Shown: positions 36,364 through 45,180, numbered from the stretch's first letter. The stretch is 64,000 bases of DNA from Chlamydiifrater phoenicopteri (GCF_902807005.1 NZ_LR777658.1:434001-498000); one strand, 5' to 3'. Program-made: numbers and translations. The notes: generated from the letters alone by a model not told the origin.

Positions 36364-37474
36364 ACAAGAACTTTCTATATACGTTCATGTCCCTTTTTGT
36401 CTCAAAAAGTGCCATTACTGCAGCTTTTATACCATCCCCTACAAAGAGGCTCTGTTAGCCCCCTACACCGAAGCAATCCTTCTTGAAGGCAAACAAAAAT
36501 TAGCTACTCTTTCAAACGAATACCACATAGTCTCTTTGTTCCTTGGCGGTGGGACTCCTTCTCTACTACAACCTGCACACATCGCCTCTATCATAGAAAC
36601 TCTAGCTCCTCAGGCCAAAGAGATCACCCTAGAAGCAAATCCAGAAACTCTATCCGCTAGCTTTGTTAAAGAAGTGCAACTAGCAGGAGTGAATAGAATA
36701 AGTATTGGAGTACAAACTCTTAGCGATCCCCTCCTCCCTGTCCTCGGAAGAACCCATGATGCTTCGTCCGCTATTCGGGCTGTGGACGCCTGCATACAAG
36801 GAGGAATTACTAACATATCCTTGGATATGCTTTATGGATTACCAGATCAAGCGCTAGACACCTTTTGCCAGGACGTTACAACCATAGCCTCCCTGCCTAT
36901 CACACATGCATCAATATACAATCTAACCGTAGATCCACACACCGTGTTCTACAAATATCGAAAGAATATTTATTCAAGAATAGCCGACGAAGAAACCCTT
37001 TCTGCCATGAGCTGCAAAGCAAAATCTATCCTAGAAGCTAAGGGGTTCATTCAGTATGAAATAGCTTCTTACGCTAAAGAAGGCTACTCCAGCATACATA
37101 ACACAGGCTACTGGACAGACCGCCCTTTTCTCGGCCTCGGAGTCTCTGCCTCACAGTACATAAACCATGCTCGGTCTAAAAACCATTCGCGTTTGTCTCG
37201 CTATATGCGAGCAGTGTTTCAAAAAATGCCCACGGAAGAATTTTCAGAAGTATTGACGCCTGAAGAACGTATCAAAGAGGCTCTTTGCTTGCGCCTAAGA
37301 ATGGTCTGCGGAGCACGTATTTCTGATTTCCCTTCTAAGCTTTTTTTCCTTCTTGAACAAGCCTTCCCTAACTCGTCTTTCTTCATCCGAGAAAAGGGAT
37401 TTTTCAAACTTTCTCCCAGGGGTCTTTTATTTCATGATTCTATAGCCTCTGAAATTATGAGCCTCGACTTCTAA
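36347..37474 (+). CDS. hemW: Radical SAM protein HemW (HemN-like, CT052-like)
   Basis: This radical SAM enzyme carries the 4Fe-4S motif C-x3-C-x2-C in CLKKCHYCSFY (residues 17-27), FLGGGTPSLLQ, the SAM-binding ITLEANPETL, and GVNRISIGVQTLSDPLL. At 375 residues with a short N-terminus it fits HemW, a haem chaperone or haem-binding protein, rather than true coproporphyrinogen dehydrogenase HemN, which has an extra N-terminal arm and Cys. Older chlamydial annotations call it hemN. It overlaps the CT053-like gene by 17 bases. An AT-rich gap follows. Confidence 0.85.
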   Translation: MPTSGKQELSIYVHVPFCLKKCHYCSFYTIPYKEALLAPYTEAILLEGKQKLATLSNEYHIVSLFLGGGTPSLLQPAHIASIIETLAPQAKEITLEANPETLSASFVKEVQLAGVNRISIGVQTLSDPLLPVLGRTHDASSAIRAVDACIQGGITNISLDMLYGLPDQALDTFCQDVTTIASLPITHASIYNLTVDPHTVFYKYRKNIYSRIADEETLSAMSCKAKSILEAKGFIQYEIASYAKEGYSSIHNTGYWTDRPFLGLGVSASQYINHARSKNHSRLSRYMRAVFQKMPTEEFSEVLTPEERIKEALCLRLRMVCGARISDFPSKLFFLLEQAFPNSSFFIREKGFFKLSPRGLLFHDSIASEIMSLDF

Positions 37475-37569
37475 ACCCAACCATATAAAAATTAATTTAT
37501 TTTTGAATTTACTTTTAAGAGCTTTTGTTAAAAATAAAACTTATTTTAAAAAGTTTAAAAAATTCAAAA

Positions 37570-39135
37570 ATGAAAAGAATAAAAAAAACAAAACTAATAG
37601 AAACACGAGTAAAAAAACCTCAAAACGACACTATCCAAATCAATGATCAAGGAGCTTCCTTTAATAAAACCCTAAGCATGAATGGGAAAAAAATAACAAA
37701 TTTAGGAACCCCTGAAGCAGATGGCGATGCTGTTCCCTATAGCTACCTCAGAGAACATTTCACAATAATCGGAGAAAGCAACGATACCTACCTTCCTATT
37801 AAAGGAGGAACGATGACTGGCCCCATCGATATGAATCATCATAAAATATACCAGCTCAAAGCTCCTGATGTACCAAAGGAGGAAACTCCACAAAATCCTC
37901 CAGCAGCTCCAGAACAAAAAGAAGGAACAGATCCAGAAAATACCGAAACCTGGGCTGTAAACATCCGCTACCTACAAGAAAGCTGTGAGCCGTTAAGAAA
38001 GAATACTGAAATTAATGAGAATACAAAAAAAATCAACGACCTACTCAACAGAGTTAATAACATTAAACAAATAGTCGGGTTTATAAGCTCCGAAACCAAC
38101 GAGTCTACGCCCTCCCCCCAAGCCATCCGCCCCGGAGGAAATTATGTTCCTGTAGAGGGAGGAGAAATGACTGGGAACTTAGATATGAACAGCCATACGG
38201 TGACTGAATTAACTACCACCCCATTGGAAAATGACGAAGCTGTTTGTAAACAATATCTGGAGCAAAACCTCCTAAAAAAAGCTGCAGATACAACAGCTCC
38301 TTCAACAAAAGCTGAAACAGAAACGACTCAAACAGTTAATACTCTTATTGGCGACCTGAATATGGGGGGATACTCAATAAAGGGATTAACGGATATAGAA
38401 AGTATTTGGACAAAAGAGAAAAGTAAACATGGAGCCAGTGTGAAAACACTAAAAAATGGCTTGTCCAAATATACCCATCCGTTTTTATCCGGGAATATAA
38501 CTTCTGGCAGTTTGTCTGTTAAAAATAATTTTGTTTGGGATCCTTCCGGGGCAACTATTATTAAATCCAAATCTGCTAGCCATTTTTTTTCTATTTACTC
38601 CCCACCAGCAACAGTTAATCCAACAGCCAAATCTACAGAATCAACTTCTATAGCACTACTAAATAGAGGGTTATTTTTATTCACTTGGACCGGGTTTTAT
38701 TCTTCTAAAGTAAACTCTACTGATAATCTCTTTTTCTCTGTTTTTCTTGTTTACCGCCCTCCAGCCCCAAAAACACCTTTAGAAGAACCTGCTCCTCCAA
38801 CTGAACCACCAGAAGAAGTGCCAGACAACTCAGTAAAAACAAGAGTCTTCTCTTGTAGAGTTGCAGGTTCCAGCACATCGATCTTCTGCCAAATTCCACT
38901 AGATACGAGAACCATCTATTCATTAGCTTCAGAAAGCGAAGAAGAAACAATTACTCCAGAATACTTTTTAGAAATGCGTTTGGATGAAATTCCTCCGATC
39001 ACAGAAGCCTCTACCCCTACCCCAGAAGAGCCTGGCGATGGATCCACACTTTCAGAAACCAAAGAAACGGATCCTCAAGAAAAATCCATCTCCTTAGGTC
39101 AAGTAAATTGGCAGTTATCCGTTCTAAATTTTTGA
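37570..39135 (+). CDS. Pls-like secreted protein A with phage-tail-fibre-like repeats (CT051-CT049 family)
   Basis: The ATG at 37570 (MKRIKKTKLIETRVKK) gives 521 residues; a TTG-initiated extension to 37525 is unlikely. The N-terminus is basic with no clear signal peptide. Four repeats of the type G-x-M-x-G-x-x-D-M-N-x-x-x-I-x-x-L are visible (about residues 36-47, 79-97, 197-215, 259-273), for example GGTMTGPIDMNHHKIYQL and GGEMTGNLDMNSHTVTEL, each followed by a D-A-V-x-x-x-Y-L element where complete. Such units are familiar from phage tail fibres. Pro/Glu/Thr-rich linkers separate them. The C-terminal 190 residues are hydrophobic-patterned beta strands ending VNWQLSVLNF. In C. trachomatis the Pls1 and Pls2 proteins of this locus are secreted into the inclusion lumen. 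Pls-like gene B follows six bases after the stop. Confidence 0.72.
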   Translation: MKRIKKTKLIETRVKKPQNDTIQINDQGASFNKTLSMNGKKITNLGTPEADGDAVPYSYLREHFTIIGESNDTYLPIKGGTMTGPIDMNHHKIYQLKAPDVPKEETPQNPPAAPEQKEGTDPENTETWAVNIRYLQESCEPLRKNTEINENTKKINDLLNRVNNIKQIVGFISSETNESTPSPQAIRPGGNYVPVEGGEMTGNLDMNSHTVTELTTTPLENDEAVCKQYLEQNLLKKAADTTAPSTKAETETTQTVNTLIGDLNMGGYSIKGLTDIESIWTKEKSKHGASVKTLKNGLSKYTHPFLSGNITSGSLSVKNNFVWDPSGATIIKSKSASHFFSIYSPPATVNPTAKSTESTSIALLNRGLFLFTWTGFYSSKVNSTDNLFFSVFLVYRPPAPKTPLEEPAPPTEPPEEVPDNSVKTRVFSCRVAGSSTSIFCQIPLDTRTIYSLASESEEETITPEYFLEMRLDEIPPITEASTPTPEEPGDGSTLSETKETDPQEKSISLGQVNWQLSVLNF

Positions 39136-39141
39136 GGTGTT

Positions 39142-40749
39142 ATGAAAAAAAATGAAAAAAAAACCCTAGATAAAACCATCGAACCTTACGCAACAGAAAA
39201 TCCCGACCTAGTAGAAGCAAATTCTAGCAATATTTCCATTAATCAAGAGCTAGATATGAAAACTCACAAAATATCCAACCTAGGAGAACCTCTATACAAT
39301 AAAGATCTCGTATCTTTAGGGTATCTAAAGTCTAAATTCTTAAAAAAAGATGATCCTGAGACCGGCTATCTAGCTACAAAAGGCGGAGAGATGTTTGGCG
39401 AAATTAATATGGGAAATAATTGCATAGAGAAGGTCAATTTTCCTATTACTGGAACGGAGGGAGATCTTGCTGACCCAAAAGAAATGTCAGATGAAGAAAA
39501 GGTTTCTGCGATCAACGCCAAAAGTGTACAAGACACTGTAAAAGCCATTAAAGACGATTCCTATCTTAAAGAAGTTGACGAAATCGTTAAAGAATTAGAA
39601 GAAAAAGTAAAAAAATTAGAAGATCTTCTCAATATAAAAGCTCCACCAGAGCCTGAGCCTGAGCCTGAGCCTGAGCCACCAGCTGCTGTTAGTTCAAAAA
39701 TAAAATCTTTGTCAAGAAAAGCAAAAAAACTTCTATCAAAAACCTCTCTGAAAGTCTTTCCCATAAAACCTCAAAGCTTAAAAATGACTTTGGAAGAAAC
39801 TTCCGGTACAGCCGTTCCCTATGTAGCCGTGACTGGAGATACAATGTCGGGCGATCTGGATATGAATGGTCAGTCCGTAAGGGGACTACCAGCTTCACCA
39901 AAACAAGAATCTGACGCTGCTTCTTTAGGATACATAAGAACAAAATTCGCCTGCGGTGGATGCAAAATGAAAGGAGACATCACTTTATCTAAAGATTCCG
40001 GACCTACAGGAACTTATTCTTCCACGGAAGCTGGAAATATTCTAAACTTGAAAACCCCTACAATCTCTGAATCTACTCACGCTTCTAACTTGGAATTCAT
40101 CAAACAAAGACTTCCGGGACCAGTATTTTCGTATATGTCTGTGACTAATGAAGCAAAAACCTACATTCTTAAAGACGGAAGTTTTAGTTGGGGCGTGGGT
40201 GTCAATAATCAATCTTCAGAATCTTACAAATACGCTTCGGTATCTGGAACAGCCCTACAACTAAAGCCTGAAGCTTTGTACACCCTCTACTGGACTGCCA
40301 TTATTTCTATTAATCTACCGAAGGAAGATACTGCTCCAGGAGGAGATGGAGCTGGAGACTCTGGGGACGCTGCCTTGTTAGAAGGAAGCCCTACTCCAAC
40401 GCATGGAACCGTCACCTTAAAATTAATGGCTCCTGTAGTACCCGAAGAACCTCCCTCCCAGCTGTTTTCTGAACCAGATTCTGAAAATGGTGAAACAGCC
40501 CCGGAACCTGAACCCGAGCCAGAGGCCAAAATAATCATGGTTCATCCCGTAAATGATAGCGCCGTATCTATTTCTTGCCAGATTCCTATACCCCTCTCTA
40601 TTGAAGAGACCGGAACAGCTGGAGCCACAAAAACTTCTGATCCCTATTCTTTATATCTCACCTTTGACTCTAGCGTAAAAGTGGAGTACAGCAGCTGGAA
40701 CCTGTTAATCAGGCCTTTTCCAGAAAAAGATTCAAAGACTACTCCTTGA
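39142..40749 (+). CDS. Pls-like secreted protein B with PE-repeat linker (CT051-CT049 family)
   Basis: A GAGGTG ribosome binding site overlaps the stop of gene A, so the two are co-translated. The 535-residue protein begins with a Lys-rich stretch, then the same repeat type at about residues 34-48 (ELDMKTHKISNLGEP), 80-98 (GGEMFGEINMGNNCIEKV) and 232-250 (GDTMSGDLDMNGQSVRGL), with the D-A-A-S-L-G-Y-I element after the last. A coiled coil at 130-165 leads to a (PE)n linker encoded by hexanucleotide repeats, then a basic stretch (KIKSLSRKAKKLLSK). The C-terminal 170 residues are beta-rich (LYTLYWTAIISINLP, VSISCQIPIPLS, YSSWNLLIRPF) and interrupted by two acidic, Pro-rich insertions. No classical signal peptide is seen. 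Confidence 0.72.
   Translation: MKKNEKKTLDKTIEPYATENPDLVEANSSNISINQELDMKTHKISNLGEPLYNKDLVSLGYLKSKFLKKDDPETGYLATKGGEMFGEINMGNNCIEKVNFPITGTEGDLADPKEMSDEEKVSAINAKSVQDTVKAIKDDSYLKEVDEIVKELEEKVKKLEDLLNIKAPPEPEPEPEPEPPAAVSSKIKSLSRKAKKLLSKTSLKVFPIKPQSLKMTLEETSGTAVPYVAVTGDTMSGDLDMNGQSVRGLPASPKQESDAASLGYIRTKFACGGCKMKGDITLSKDSGPTGTYSSTEAGNILNLKTPTISESTHASNLEFIKQRLPGPVFSYMSVTNEAKTYILKDGSFSWGVGVNNQSSESYKYASVSGTALQLKPEALYTLYWTAIISINLPKEDTAPGGDGAGDSGDAALLEGSPTPTHGTVTLKLMAPVVPEEPPSQLFSEPDSENGETAPEPEPEPEAKIIMVHPVNDSAVSISCQIPIPLSIEETGTAGATKTSDPYSLYLTFDSSVKVEYSSWNLLIRPFPEKDSKTTP
39649..39678 (+). repeat. In-frame hexanucleotide repeat encoding Glu-Pro units
   Basis: GAGCCT occurs four times in tandem followed by the variant GAGCCA, inside Pls-like gene B. 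Copy-number change would lengthen or shorten the Glu-Pro linker without breaking the frame. A degenerate second Glu-Pro tract is encoded around 40501-40525. Confidence 0.85.
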
Positions 40750-40756
40750 TTTTAAA

Positions 40757-40785
40757 TAAGGGATCTTAGGATCCCTTAATTTTTT
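40757..40785. terminator. Bidirectional terminator between converging Pls-like genes
   Basis: AAGGGATC-TTAG-GATCCCTT is a near-perfect palindrome followed on plus by AATTTTTT; on minus it is followed by ATTTAAAA, a weaker tail. It lies between the stop of gene B at 40749 and the stop of gene C at 40786. Confidence 0.75.
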
Positions 40786-42516
40786 CTATGCAGCAGCGAG
40801 ATTCTGGTTAGCGCTGCTAGACTCTTCTTTATTCTCTGAAACATCCTCGATATAACTAATTTGCCAAGATGTACTTACGGATGTTGTAATACCTTCTACC
40901 TGAAGAGACAGGTTAGCTTCACCGGTATTTTTTGATACACTCTCCCCTAAATAACTAGGCTCAATGTATATAAGAGATGTCACCGAAGCTGATCCTTTTG
41001 AATCTAAGGAAAATTTAGCCAAAATCTCCTCTCCACTACCAGACGAACTGCCAGAACTGTTCTGAATACCCGACAACTTCAGTGTGCACGCAGAAGCAGA
41101 GTTTACGTAAGTTGAGATGGACTCAGAGGGCGAAGAAACATTCAGAGCGAATAAATAAACGCCACTTTTCTTAATCTTTAAAGTATCAGAAGAGACTTCC
41201 CAAAAATTTTCGCTATTCTGTGATTTAGCACTTTCGCTTCCTTCACTCCAATTAATATCTAAAGAATTAATAGAGGTTTTTGTATTCAGGCCGTAACACA
41301 AGTACTCCAACGTATATTTGTTCTCAAAAGACTTTTTAACATCAGAAACAGTTACTAACTCAGATTCATTTGGGGTTTCCGACGTCACTTTTGAAATATC
41401 CTCATCCGTCACCTCTTTTCCAAGATCAAGCTTCTCCACATAAACAGAAAAAGCATTGACCAGAGAAGCACTCGAGTCTGCAGTAATAACTGCTTCATGT
41501 TCCTTTAAGTTGGTAATACTATAGCCGTTAGCATCAATATCTCCCAAAACGTTACCGCCAGTTAACGGTAGCTTACCCATGGCTTCATCTACAGTTTTTC
41601 TGGTTACAATATCTTGCAATTCTTCAGGCTCTTTTAAATTTATTACAGTAGGATTTCTCTCTGGTTCTGTAGGGACTTCTTCTGTCCCTTCTCCTCCAGA
41701 ATCGCTGCCATTGCCTGCATCTCCACCTCCCGTTCCGCCGGTTCCTCCACCATCTCCACCTCCTCCTTCGGATCCTCCATCGCCACCTTCTCCAGAATCT
41801 CCTTCTTCCGGACCCTCAATAACGCCTCCCACAAGATCTTGATCTACAAAAGTCAAATCTCCAGTCATCCCGTTTTTACCATCTTTTAAAAGAAGCTTAC
41901 ATTCTGTTGGGTTTGTTATACTTTCGTTTTCTCCAGGCGTTCCTAAATCTTTAATCAATTCATCCAATCCTCCATCTTCTAAAGCTTTCAGCTCTTCCTT
42001 AGCCGTTAACCAAGCTCCTACATAATCTTTAATTGCGCTAATAAGCGCTGCTCCAGAAGCTATCGCGGTTACATCTCCGGAGTAATAATAATCATCTATA
42101 CCAGTAATTTCATGACTCCCCATATCTATAGAACCCTGCATGGTCCCTCCTTTCAGCATTAAACACTGAATGTTTGATGCATATTCAGGACGGAGAAGCA
42201 GGTCCTTCGTATCCTCCAACCTCACGGCGTCGTCAGAATATGTTTGAGCTCCATCTACACCGTTTTGAGCACTACTATCCGGGTCTCCAACTTCAGTTAC
42301 ACGAAGAGAATTCATATTGATATCCAAATGACACTCTATGCTATTTTCTTTTGCAAAAAACAGTTTTACTGGTTCCTCTTCTACGGGAGGTTCTCCGTTA
42401 TCTGGAGGAGTTCCTCCATCCTCCAGGCTGGCAATCTCATCCTCCGCACCTGACTCCGATTGAAGATTTATTTTTGTGTTATTAAATTCGGGAAAAAAAT
42501 CATTTTTATTGACCAT
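40786..42516 (-). CDS. Pls-like secreted protein C with Gly-rich linker (CT051-CT049 family)
   Basis: The 576-residue protein is acidic. Repeats of the shared type are at about residues 59-75 (SIECHLDINMNSLRVTEV), 122-140 (KGGTMQGSIDMGSHEITGI), 213-225 and 320-337 (GGNVLGDIDANGYSITNL). Residues 236-278 are an almost pure Gly/Ser/Asp/Glu linker. The C-terminal 130 residues start LKIKKSGVYLFALNVS and end SVSTSWQISYIED, a pattern reminiscent of C1q/TNF-like beta sandwiches, in which a G-x-Y-x-F strand is typical. It converges on gene B, and an 80-base AT-rich gap separates it from the rsmI-like gene upstream. No classical signal peptide is visible, so the export route is uncertain. Confidence 0.72.
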   Translation of the reverse strand: MVNKNDFFPEFNNTKINLQSESGAEDEIASLEDGGTPPDNGEPPVEEEPVKLFFAKENSIECHLDINMNSLRVTEVGDPDSSAQNGVDGAQTYSDDAVRLEDTKDLLLRPEYASNIQCLMLKGGTMQGSIDMGSHEITGIDDYYYSGDVTAIASGAALISAIKDYVGAWLTAKEELKALEDGGLDELIKDLGTPGENESITNPTECKLLLKDGKNGMTGDLTFVDQDLVGGVIEGPEEGDSGEGGDGGSEGGGGDGGGTGGTGGGDAGNGSDSGGEGTEEVPTEPERNPTVINLKEPEELQDIVTRKTVDEAMGKLPLTGGNVLGDIDANGYSITNLKEHEAVITADSSASLVNAFSVYVEKLDLGKEVTDEDISKVTSETPNESELVTVSDVKKSFENKYTLEYLCYGLNTKTSINSLDINWSEGSESAKSQNSENFWEVSSDTLKIKKSGVYLFALNVSSPSESISTYVNSASACTLKLSGIQNSSGSSSGSGEEILAKFSLDSKGSASVTSLIYIEPSYLGESVSKNTGEANLSLQVEGITTSVSTSWQISYIEDVSENKEESSSANQNLAAA

Positions 42517-42597
42517 AAATTAAAAACCTTAATTAATTTTATAAAACAAATACAAAAACTAATTAATTTTTAAAACAAAGATCAAACAAAACAAAAA

Positions 42598-43308
42598 TTA
42601 AAAAACGTGAAATAAAAAGATTGTTGGAGTCTTAGAAATTCTTTCGCAGAAAGCCTCTAAACCCTCAAAGGTTCGCCAATATTCAATGGAGTGGGTTTGC
42701 ACAAGCTCATCCTCCGTAGATAACTCCGAGGCTACGCAAAAAAGCGCTTGCTTGGGAAGAAACTCTAAAGCAGACTTAAAGACATGCACATTTCTATAAG
42801 GAGCTTCTATAAAGATCTTTGTCTCTCCTTTAGTTCTCACTGCTGAAGCAAAAAGCTTCTCTCGATCCTTGGGAGTTTTGGGAAGATACCCCAAGAAAGT
42901 AAACTTCTGTCCGGGAAGACCTGAAAGCATTAACGATAGCGTTATGGAACAAGGTCCGGAAAAACCTTTTACAACAAGCCCTTTTTCTCTTGCTCTTGCC
43001 ACAAGAAGAGCCCCTGGATCCGCAACGCAAGGAAGACCAGCATCGGAGACTACCCCCCAGCTTTCACCACTTTTTACAAGGGGTTCTAAATAAAAATCGT
43101 AGTCCTTTTTACTAGCAGCTTTTTTAGGTAAAATAGCCAGAGGAAATTTATGCACCTCCGATACTTCCCACAGTTTTAGAAAAGACCGCCCACCCTTGTC
43201 GCTCTCCGCTATAAGACCATGGATCTTCTTAACAGCCTCTCCTACGGCAGGAGGCAAGTCCGATGCTTTACGACTACCTAAAGTATTTGGGAATAAATAC
43301 AGCGTCAC
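42598..43308 (-). CDS. RsmI-like SAM-dependent methyltransferase (CT048/YraL-like)
   Basis: This tetrapyrrole-methylase-fold protein is related to RsmI, which 2'-O-methylates C1402 of 16S rRNA. Visible motifs are MTLYLFPNTLG at the N-terminus, WGVVSDAGLPCVADPGALLV (RsmI has SDAGTP-x-x-SDPG), FSGPCSITLSLMLSGLPGQKFTFLGYLPK and TKIFIEAPYRN. At 236 residues it is shorter than E. coli RsmI (286) and the N-terminal glycine loop is altered, so the exact target is unsure. It overlaps holA upstream by four bases (ATGA type). Confidence 0.82.
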   Translation of the reverse strand: MTLYLFPNTLGSRKASDLPPAVGEAVKKIHGLIAESDKGGRSFLKLWEVSEVHKFPLAILPKKAASKKDYDFYLEPLVKSGESWGVVSDAGLPCVADPGALLVARAREKGLVVKGFSGPCSITLSLMLSGLPGQKFTFLGYLPKTPKDREKLFASAVRTKGETKIFIEAPYRNVHVFKSALEFLPKQALFCVASELSTEDELVQTHSIEYWRTFEGLEAFCERISKTPTIFLFHVF

Positions 43309-44249
43309 TTTGTCATCCTAGAAATTAACATAGTCATTGCTATAGAGGGCTCTATGCCGCTTTTTATTTGTCCCTCGGCATAAAAAAGATACGAGAGAGC
43401 TTGAACCAAAGCCTCTTTACCGTAGTCTATATAGATGGCAAATTTCTTATCATTACTGCTTGCTTTCTCATCAAAGCCTTTAAGTCCATACAAGCACTGA
43501 CTACGTAAGAATGCGATAAGCCCTAGAGGTTCTTCTCCTTTATCGCAGAGCGCTTGATAAGCTTTAGCTGCTGTCACCCTAGATCCTTGAAATAAAGCGT
43601 TTCTAAACACCCATAACGATAATTTTTCTTGGTGATCCGTAAACGCACTGACATCTGTAGTTTCTAGACTCTCTTTATCCCCTATAGCACAAAGAAGCTT
43701 CTCGAACTCCCTCTTGACACCCTGAAACTCCATATCACCACATCGAGTCAAAAAGAACTGAAGAGTTGAAGGTGCGCAAGTAACGTTCCTCTCTTTTAGG
43801 AGCTCTTGCAAAACTTTAATAACTCGCTTTTCCTTTTCTGATGTCCACTCTCCAAAAAGGCTCAAAGAAGAAAAAAGTGAATGGGTACTGGTTTCTAATG
43901 ACTCGTAAAATACCTTCTTGGATGTGAAAAGACAAAGAGACACAGATTTGTTAGGCGCTTTGGCATACTTCAAAATATAATTTACTGTAGCTTTAGGCAA
44001 TCCTTCAGCCTTAAAAATTGCTACGGACCGCGGGGCGGAAAGAAAACCATAACTTTCGGTATAACTAGATACAGTCTCTGCCGCTAGTCCATCTCCAAAT
44101 AAAACCTTACAGTCCTTAAGCCCCAAAGCGTCTAGAAGTATAGATTCTTCTCCTTCTATGTTGCCTCCAATCAATAGGACTGGAGGAACCTCTTTTATCT
44201 TTTCTAAACTCTCTCTGCCTTTCAACGCTGCCGACACGATAGCTACCAT
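43305..44249 (-). CDS. holA: DNA polymerase III delta subunit-like protein (HolA, CT047-like)
   Basis: The 314-residue protein resembles the clamp-loader delta subunit, which opens the DnaN ring. The N-terminal half has the P-loop-like but degenerate AAA fold start (PPVLLIGGNIEGEESILLDAL), SAPRSVAIFKAEGLPK and SLCLFTSKKVFYES; the C-terminal half has the helical collar (QEKLSLWVFRNALFQGSRVTAAKAYQALCDKGEEPLGLIAFLRSQ), very typical of HolA. Overall similarity to E. coli is low, so confidence rests on this C-terminal block and order. It is the first gene of a holA-rsmI-like unit. Confidence 0.75.
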   Translation of the reverse strand: MVAIVSAALKGRESLEKIKEVPPVLLIGGNIEGEESILLDALGLKDCKVLFGDGLAAETVSSYTESYGFLSAPRSVAIFKAEGLPKATVNYILKYAKAPNKSVSLCLFTSKKVFYESLETSTHSLFSSLSLFGEWTSEKEKRVIKVLQELLKERNVTCAPSTLQFFLTRCGDMEFQGVKREFEKLLCAIGDKESLETTDVSAFTDHQEKLSLWVFRNALFQGSRVTAAKAYQALCDKGEEPLGLIAFLRSQCLYGLKGFDEKASSNDKKFAIYIDYGKEALVQALSYLFYAEGQIKSGIEPSIAMTMLISRMTK

Positions 44250-44593
44250 TCATTACGAACTAATAAAGAAAGCATTCTAGCTTTTTCTCGTAGAATAAAC
44301 CAAGCAAACACCTACCAAAACTTTCCCAACACAGGGAAAATTGCTCCCCAAAACTCTGTTACTATAGATTTTCTTCTTTTATAGATCATACAAAGAACTA
44401 CCAATAGAAAAAATCCTCATTATTTCTAAAAACTAAATAAGAGATGTCGCTTCAGGACGAAAGGGCGAGCTGCAACACATTAGAATCCAGCTTCTTAACA
44501 AAGGATAACCAAAGATAGTATAGCTCTAAAAATAAAAAAAACGGTAAGGAAGATTGTCCTTACCGTTAGAAAGCATAAGATCTATGTCCTAAA
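44250..44593 (-). other. Intergenic region between hctB and holA
   Basis: The right-hand part holds the hctB terminator (44530-44567, listed separately). The left part, 44250-44529 in plus coordinates, has no ORF; it should hold the holA promoter, for which a TATAGT box at about 44361-44366 (minus strand) is a weak candidate. Nothing else is recognisable. Confidence 0.4.
44530..44567 (-). terminator. Intrinsic terminator of hctB
   Basis: On the minus strand AACGGTAAGGA pairs with TCCTTACCGTT around a six-base loop and is followed by TTTTTTTATTTTT. The stem is perfect over 11 base pairs. It lies 27 bases after the hctB stop. Confidence 0.9.
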
Positions 44594-45139
44594 CTACTTA
44601 GACATAAATTTTATTAATTGCTGACGCCAGCTATGAGCTGTTCGAACTCTTTTCCCCGAAGACTTTCTTGTCGATTTTGAGGAGCAGATTTTTTTCGTAG
44701 CAGCTTTAGCTACAGATTTTTTGCAAGCAGCTGTATGTTTGTGCTTTTTAGCGCAAGAAACTGCATGAGAAGCTTTTTTTACTGCTGGCTTCTTGGCAGC
44801 TACTTTTCTTACAGACTTACGAGCAGTCTTTTTAGTAGCAACTTTTTTTACTGTAGACTTACGAGTAGAAGCTTTTTTAGCAGCAGGCTTTTTAGCAGCT
44901 ACTTTTCTTACAGACTTACGAACAGTCCTTTTAGTAGCAGCTTTTTTTACTGTAGATTTACGAGTAGAAGCTCTTTTAGCAGCAGGCTTCTTAGCAGCCA
45001 CTTTTCTTGTAGATTTACGAACAGTTTTCTTTGTAGCAGCTTTTTTTGCTGTGGTTTTTTTAGAAGCAGGCTTCTTGGCAGCTACTTTTCTTACAGCAGC
45101 TTTCCTTGCTGTGCTTCTTTTCTTTTGCACTCCTAGCAT
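44594..45139 (-). CDS. hctB: Histone H1-like nucleoid protein Hc2
   Basis: Hc2 condenses the chromosome when reticulate bodies convert to elementary bodies. The 181-residue protein is almost entirely Lys, Arg, Ala, Ser, Thr and Val in repeats of about 35-36 residues (units such as KVAAKKPAAKKASTRKSTVKK and ATKRTVRKSVR) with no acidic residues. The C-terminal part differs: HAVSCAKKHKHTAACKK contains paired Cys and His, and it ends SWRQQLIKFMSK. The start has a good AGGGGA ribosome binding site. Copy number of the repeat varies between chlamydial strains. A sigma-28 promoter precedes it and a perfect terminator follows, so it is a single-gene late unit. Confidence 0.96.
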   Translation of the reverse strand: MLGVQKKRSTARKAAVRKVAAKKPASKKTTAKKAATKKTVRKSTRKVAAKKPAAKRASTRKSTVKKAATKRTVRKSVRKVAAKKPAAKKASTRKSTVKKVATKKTARKSVRKVAAKKPAVKKASHAVSCAKKHKHTAACKKSVAKAATKKICSSKSTRKSSGKRVRTAHSWRQQLIKFMSK

Positions 45140-45180
45140 TTTTCAATTCCCCTAATTAGAAAGGTATTTACTTACACAAT

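Noticed and set aside
41579-41842. Pro/Ser-rich open frame on plus opposite the Gly-rich linker of Pls-like protein C
   Set aside because: It arises from the antisense of GGN codons and lacks a start signal.
44735-45155. Long open frames on plus opposite hctB (133 and 120 codons)
   Set aside because: They are mirror images of the lysine/alanine repeats of hctB and have no ribosome binding site or sensible composition.
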